DNA of 6,172 nucleotides from Solirubrobacterales bacterium (lineage in GTDB: Bacteria; Actinomycetota; Thermoleophilia; Solirubrobacterales; Solirubrobacteraceae), in assembly GCA_025963955.1 (NCBI GenBank), contig JAOPZU010000006.1, forward strand, positions 1 to 6,172, read 5' to 3'. The notes beneath the pieces are model-generated. The model saw only the letters and a program-made list of their open reading frames with translations, was not told the origin of the DNA and did not search any database. The stretch's first letter is position 1, and every line of letters starts with the position of its first letter. A program made the position numbers and the translations under genes. Shown piece by piece: positions 4,686-6,172 of the stretch.

Positions 4686-4936
4686 GCGGAGCGCATTTCG
4701 TGGACTGGTCGGTGCGGATGCTCGATGAGCTCGACGCACAGGACCGTGCGGATGAGCGGGGGGACGTGTGCCCGCGCTGCCGCAAGCACCACCACGCCGG
4801 GGCTTGCATCGGGTTCTTCCCGCCGCAGCTCCGTGCCGTCACCGGCGACCAGCCCGAGTGCGCCGGTCGTTTGCTTCGCCCCGCCTTCCCCAGAAACAGC
4901 GACAGCGCCCGGGATTACGGCCCGAGCGCTGCCTGA
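4682..4936 (+). CDS. Small Cys/His-rich (putative zinc-binding) protein
   Basis: The 84-aa product starts in an ATGA overlap with the membrane protein gene. After a polar helix (VDWSVRMLDELDAQDRADERG, about 7-27) it has CPRC (30-33), a triple His (36-38), Cys42 and a later Cys60, a pattern fit for a single zinc ribbon or knuckle. The C-terminal part (about 61-84) is rich in Arg, Pro and Ser and probably disordered. Zinc-knuckle proteins of this size are frequent in phage early regions, where they may bind DNA or host enzymes; the real partner is unknown. A hairpin (4903-4931) overlaps its 3' end. The LDAQDRA segment resembles LDAQERA in the 75-aa gene at 3163 both in protein and DNA (19 of 21 bases). 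Confidence 0.7.
   Translation: MSGAHFVDWSVRMLDELDAQDRADERGDVCPRCRKHHHAGACIGFFPPQLRAVTGDQPECAGRLLRPAFPRNSDSARDYGPSAA
4903..4931 (+). other. GC-rich stem-loop at the 3' end of the Cys/His-rich gene
   Basis: CAGCGCCCGGG (4903-4913) pairs with CCCGAGCGCTG (4921-4931), an 11-bp stem with one C-A mismatch and a 7-base loop (ATTACGG). It lies over the last codons of the gene and just before the only non-overlapping gap (26 bases) in the early operon. There is no T run, so it is not a standard terminator; it could attenuate, act as an RNA processing or stability element, or be chance in GC-rich coding DNA. Confidence 0.45.
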
Positions 4937-4948
4937 AGACAACCCACT

Positions 4949-4954
4949 AAGGAG
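4949..4954 (+). promoter_or_regulatory. Shine-Dalgarno site for the gene at 4963
   Basis: AAGGAG lies eight bases before the GTG at 4963, inside the only non-overlapping gap of the early operon. It decides the GTG start and shows the following pair of genes can be translated independently of upstream genes. Confidence 0.7.
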
Positions 4955-4962
4955 CAATCTCA

Positions 4963-5262
4963 GTGAGCAACGACAACTTTACCGGCGACGGGAAGCAGCG
5001 CGACCTCAGGTCCGCCCTCCTGCTGCTCACCCGCGGCCGGCAGCTTCGCGACGGCATCCGGATCGCCCACGAACGGGCCGCCTCAAGCGACACCGCAATC
5101 CGCATGGTCCGCGTCCTCGACGTCATGGAGCTGCCCGCCCTGATGCTCGCCCTGAACGAGCAGGGACCGAACATGGACGGGATCGATGAGTGGCTGATGG
5201 ACGAGTGCCGCTTCGAGACGGAACGCCGCGAGCAGGCACTCGCTGACTGGAAGGCTGCATGA
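4963..5262 (+). CDS. Hypothetical 99-aa early protein
   Basis: This GTG-started gene has a clear AAGGAG. The product is soluble, helical and charged: LRSALLLLTRGRQLRDGIRIAHERAA (about 15-40), TAIRMVRVLDVMELPALMLAL (about 44-64), then DGIDEWLMDECRFETERREQALADW (about 72-96), which could form a coiled coil or helical bundle. No motif is recognised. It is ATGA-coupled to the ATPase gene, so it may be its partner in DNA recombination or a loader, which is inference from operon structure alone. Confidence 0.72.
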   Translation: MSNDNFTGDGKQRDLRSALLLLTRGRQLRDGIRIAHERAASSDTAIRMVRVLDVMELPALMLALNEQGPNMDGIDEWLMDECRFETERREQALADWKAA

Positions 5263-6089
5263 GCACCGAACTGCCCCCGCTGACCTTTGCCGCCCCGGCG
5301 ACCGTCACCGACACGTTCAACGTGCTCGCCTACGGTCCCCCCGGTGCCGGCAAGTCGACCTTCGCCGCGACGGCCCCCGGACCGCTTCTTTGGGTGAACG
5401 CTGAGGGCGGCGGCGCGCTCGCCTACGCACGGAAGACCGCTGCGCAGCGTGGGACCGTCATCCACGAGGTCCGCTTGGACGCGCACGTCCCTGTCAGGAA
5501 CACGCTGCTGGCCGTCATCAAGCACCTGCGCTCCGGTGCCGACCCGGTCGTTCAGACCGTCGTGGTCGACACGCTCGGCAAGACACGCGACATGCTGGTC
5601 GACCAGATCGTTGAGAAGGGCACCCGGAACAGCTTGCCGCAGTACGGGCAGGTCGCGGACATCCTCGGCAAGTTCGTGCTCGTCCTTCGGGATCTGCCTG
5701 TCAACGTCATCCTGATCGCTCACGAGGACGTCGCTGACGGTGAGCAGGGCGACCGCATCGTTCGGCCGCTGATCGGCGGTGCGCTCACCGAGAAGATCCC
5801 CGGGGAGGTCGACGTTGTGACGTACTGCGGCGCTGTCCGTGACGACGCCGCGAACACGGTCCGGTACGTCGGGCAGCTCGTGGAAGGCAGGGGCCGGCGG
5901 GCGAAGGACCGGTCAGGGGGCCTCGGTGTCAGCCGCGACCTCGACGCGACGGAGTGGCTTGCCGCCTACCAGGCGGCGCTGCGCCCCGACGACTCCGATC
6001 TGCCGTTCAGCCTCGCCCCGGATCAGCGGGACGACGACGCCCGCGACCCAGACATCGAAGCGACCCTCGAACTAGGGCAGGCGGCATGA
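5259..6089 (+). CDS. Phage RecA-fold ATPase, Sak4/AAA_24-like
   Basis: This 276-aa protein has a Walker A motif, GPPGAGKST (26-34), after a strand (FNVLAYG), an 'LLWVNAEGG' strand with Glu49 where AAA_24-type phage proteins have their conserved acidic residue, and a Walker B strand, TVVVDTLGK (Asp104, 100-108). A sensor-like strand, VNVILIAHE (148-156), has His155. These and the length match phage nucleotide-binding proteins of the AAA_24 group, which includes Sak4 single-strand annealing/RecA-like recombinases; from memory they often lie near an SSB gene, which may be downstream of this window. The C-terminal 40 or so residues are acidic (DDSDLPFSLAPDQRDDDARDPDIEA), as in proteins that contact SSB or DNA partners. 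It probably acts in phage DNA recombination or replication in the cytoplasm. ATGA overlaps link it to both neighbours. A DNA packaging or other ATPase role is less likely. Confidence 0.82.
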   Translation: MSTELPPLTFAAPATVTDTFNVLAYGPPGAGKSTFAATAPGPLLWVNAEGGGALAYARKTAAQRGTVIHEVRLDAHVPVRNTLLAVIKHLRSGADPVVQTVVVDTLGKTRDMLVDQIVEKGTRNSLPQYGQVADILGKFVLVLRDLPVNVILIAHEDVADGEQGDRIVRPLIGGALTEKIPGEVDVVTYCGAVRDDAANTVRYVGQLVEGRGRRAKDRSGGLGVSRDLDATEWLAAYQAALRPDDSDLPFSLAPDQRDDDARDPDIEATLELGQAA

Positions 6090-6172
6090 GTTACCCGAGC
6101 ACGCTGCCCGTGGTCTTCACGGGCGTCCCCGGCATCGTTGACCTCCAAGGCGAGGTTGTGCCTCTGCCCGAA
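6086..6172 (+). CDS. Start of a further early gene (partial)
   Basis: An ATG in a 4-base overlap with the ATPase stop opens a frame that stays open to the window edge (29 codons). The visible part begins SYPSTLPVVFTGVPGIVDLQ and is moderately hydrophobic, without a signal peptide. It is too short to identify. Its ATGA coupling makes it part of the early operon, and by neighbourhood it may belong to phage replication or recombination. Confidence 0.55.
   Translation, partial: MSYPSTLPVVFTGVPGIVDLQGEVVPLPE

Noticed and set aside
4947..5723. Minus-strand open frame (258 codons) opposite the 99-aa gene and the ATPase gene
   Set aside because: The plus-strand frame encodes a clear Walker A/B ATPase; the opposite frame is Arg/Ser/Gly-rich low-complexity shadow.
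1..6172. tRNA genes, CRISPR arrays, insertion sequences or toxin-antitoxin pair
   Set aside because: By eye I see no regularly spaced direct repeats of CRISPR length, no transposase motif with terminal repeats, no cloverleaf-like sequence, and no recognisable toxin-antitoxin pair.

Overview
The window reads as part of a temperate actinobacterial-type phage or prophage with very high GC. Hand counts give 46/60 G+C in bases 661-720 of the lysis block and 35/60 in bases 2461-2520 of the accessory block. The host is probably a high-GC actinobacterium. The lipoprotein has a Thr/Gly 'TGATGPTG' type linker and the region has the small Cys-paired secreted protein and the 109-aa protein; from memory these styles are common in Thermoleophilia (Solirubrobacterales/Patulibacter-like), but nothing here proves that taxonomy. 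No integrase, tRNA, CRISPR array or insertion sequence is visible.

Layout. (1) 2-1029, plus strand: the end of the late/lysis block, with the C-terminal part of a CHAP-type endolysin, a two-segment holin-like membrane protein, a 65-aa small protein and a 21-aa single-helix membrane microprotein that has the best ribosome binding site of the block. A strong intrinsic terminator (1061-1095) closes it. (2) 1123-1452: a self-contained 109-aa gene lying between two terminator hairpins. (3) 1500-3010, minus strand: a two-gene operon for exported proteins, a 375-aa lipoprotein translationally coupled (ATGA) to a 128-aa secreted protein with four cysteines. Its base composition is less GC-rich than its surroundings and it looks like an accessory (moron / lysogenic-conversion) cassette. 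A strikingly regular operator-like array lies just upstream of it (3027-3052). (4) 3163-3982: a small plus-strand gene overlapping antisense with the 3' end of a minus-strand repressor-like HTH gene, then the divergent control region (3683-3760) with four TCTTG direct repeats and a promoter that predicts a leaderless Cro-like mRNA. (5) 3761-6172: a tightly packed plus-strand early operon, with the Cro-like regulator, a 172-aa protein, a membrane protein, a small Cys/His-rich protein, a 99-aa protein, a Sak4/AAA_24-like RecA-fold ATPase and the start of another gene. Nearly all are joined by 4-base ATGA stop/start overlaps.

How it works together (inference): in the lysogen the minus-strand repressor would sit on the TCTTG sites and silence the leaderless early operon, while the exported-protein operon could still be expressed and alter the host surface. 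On induction, the Cro-like protein and the early operon, including the recombination-type ATPase, would be switched on, with the lysis genes acting at the end. The most novel-looking items are the accessory exported operon with its alternating half-site array, the overlapping control region, and the undescribed small proteins.
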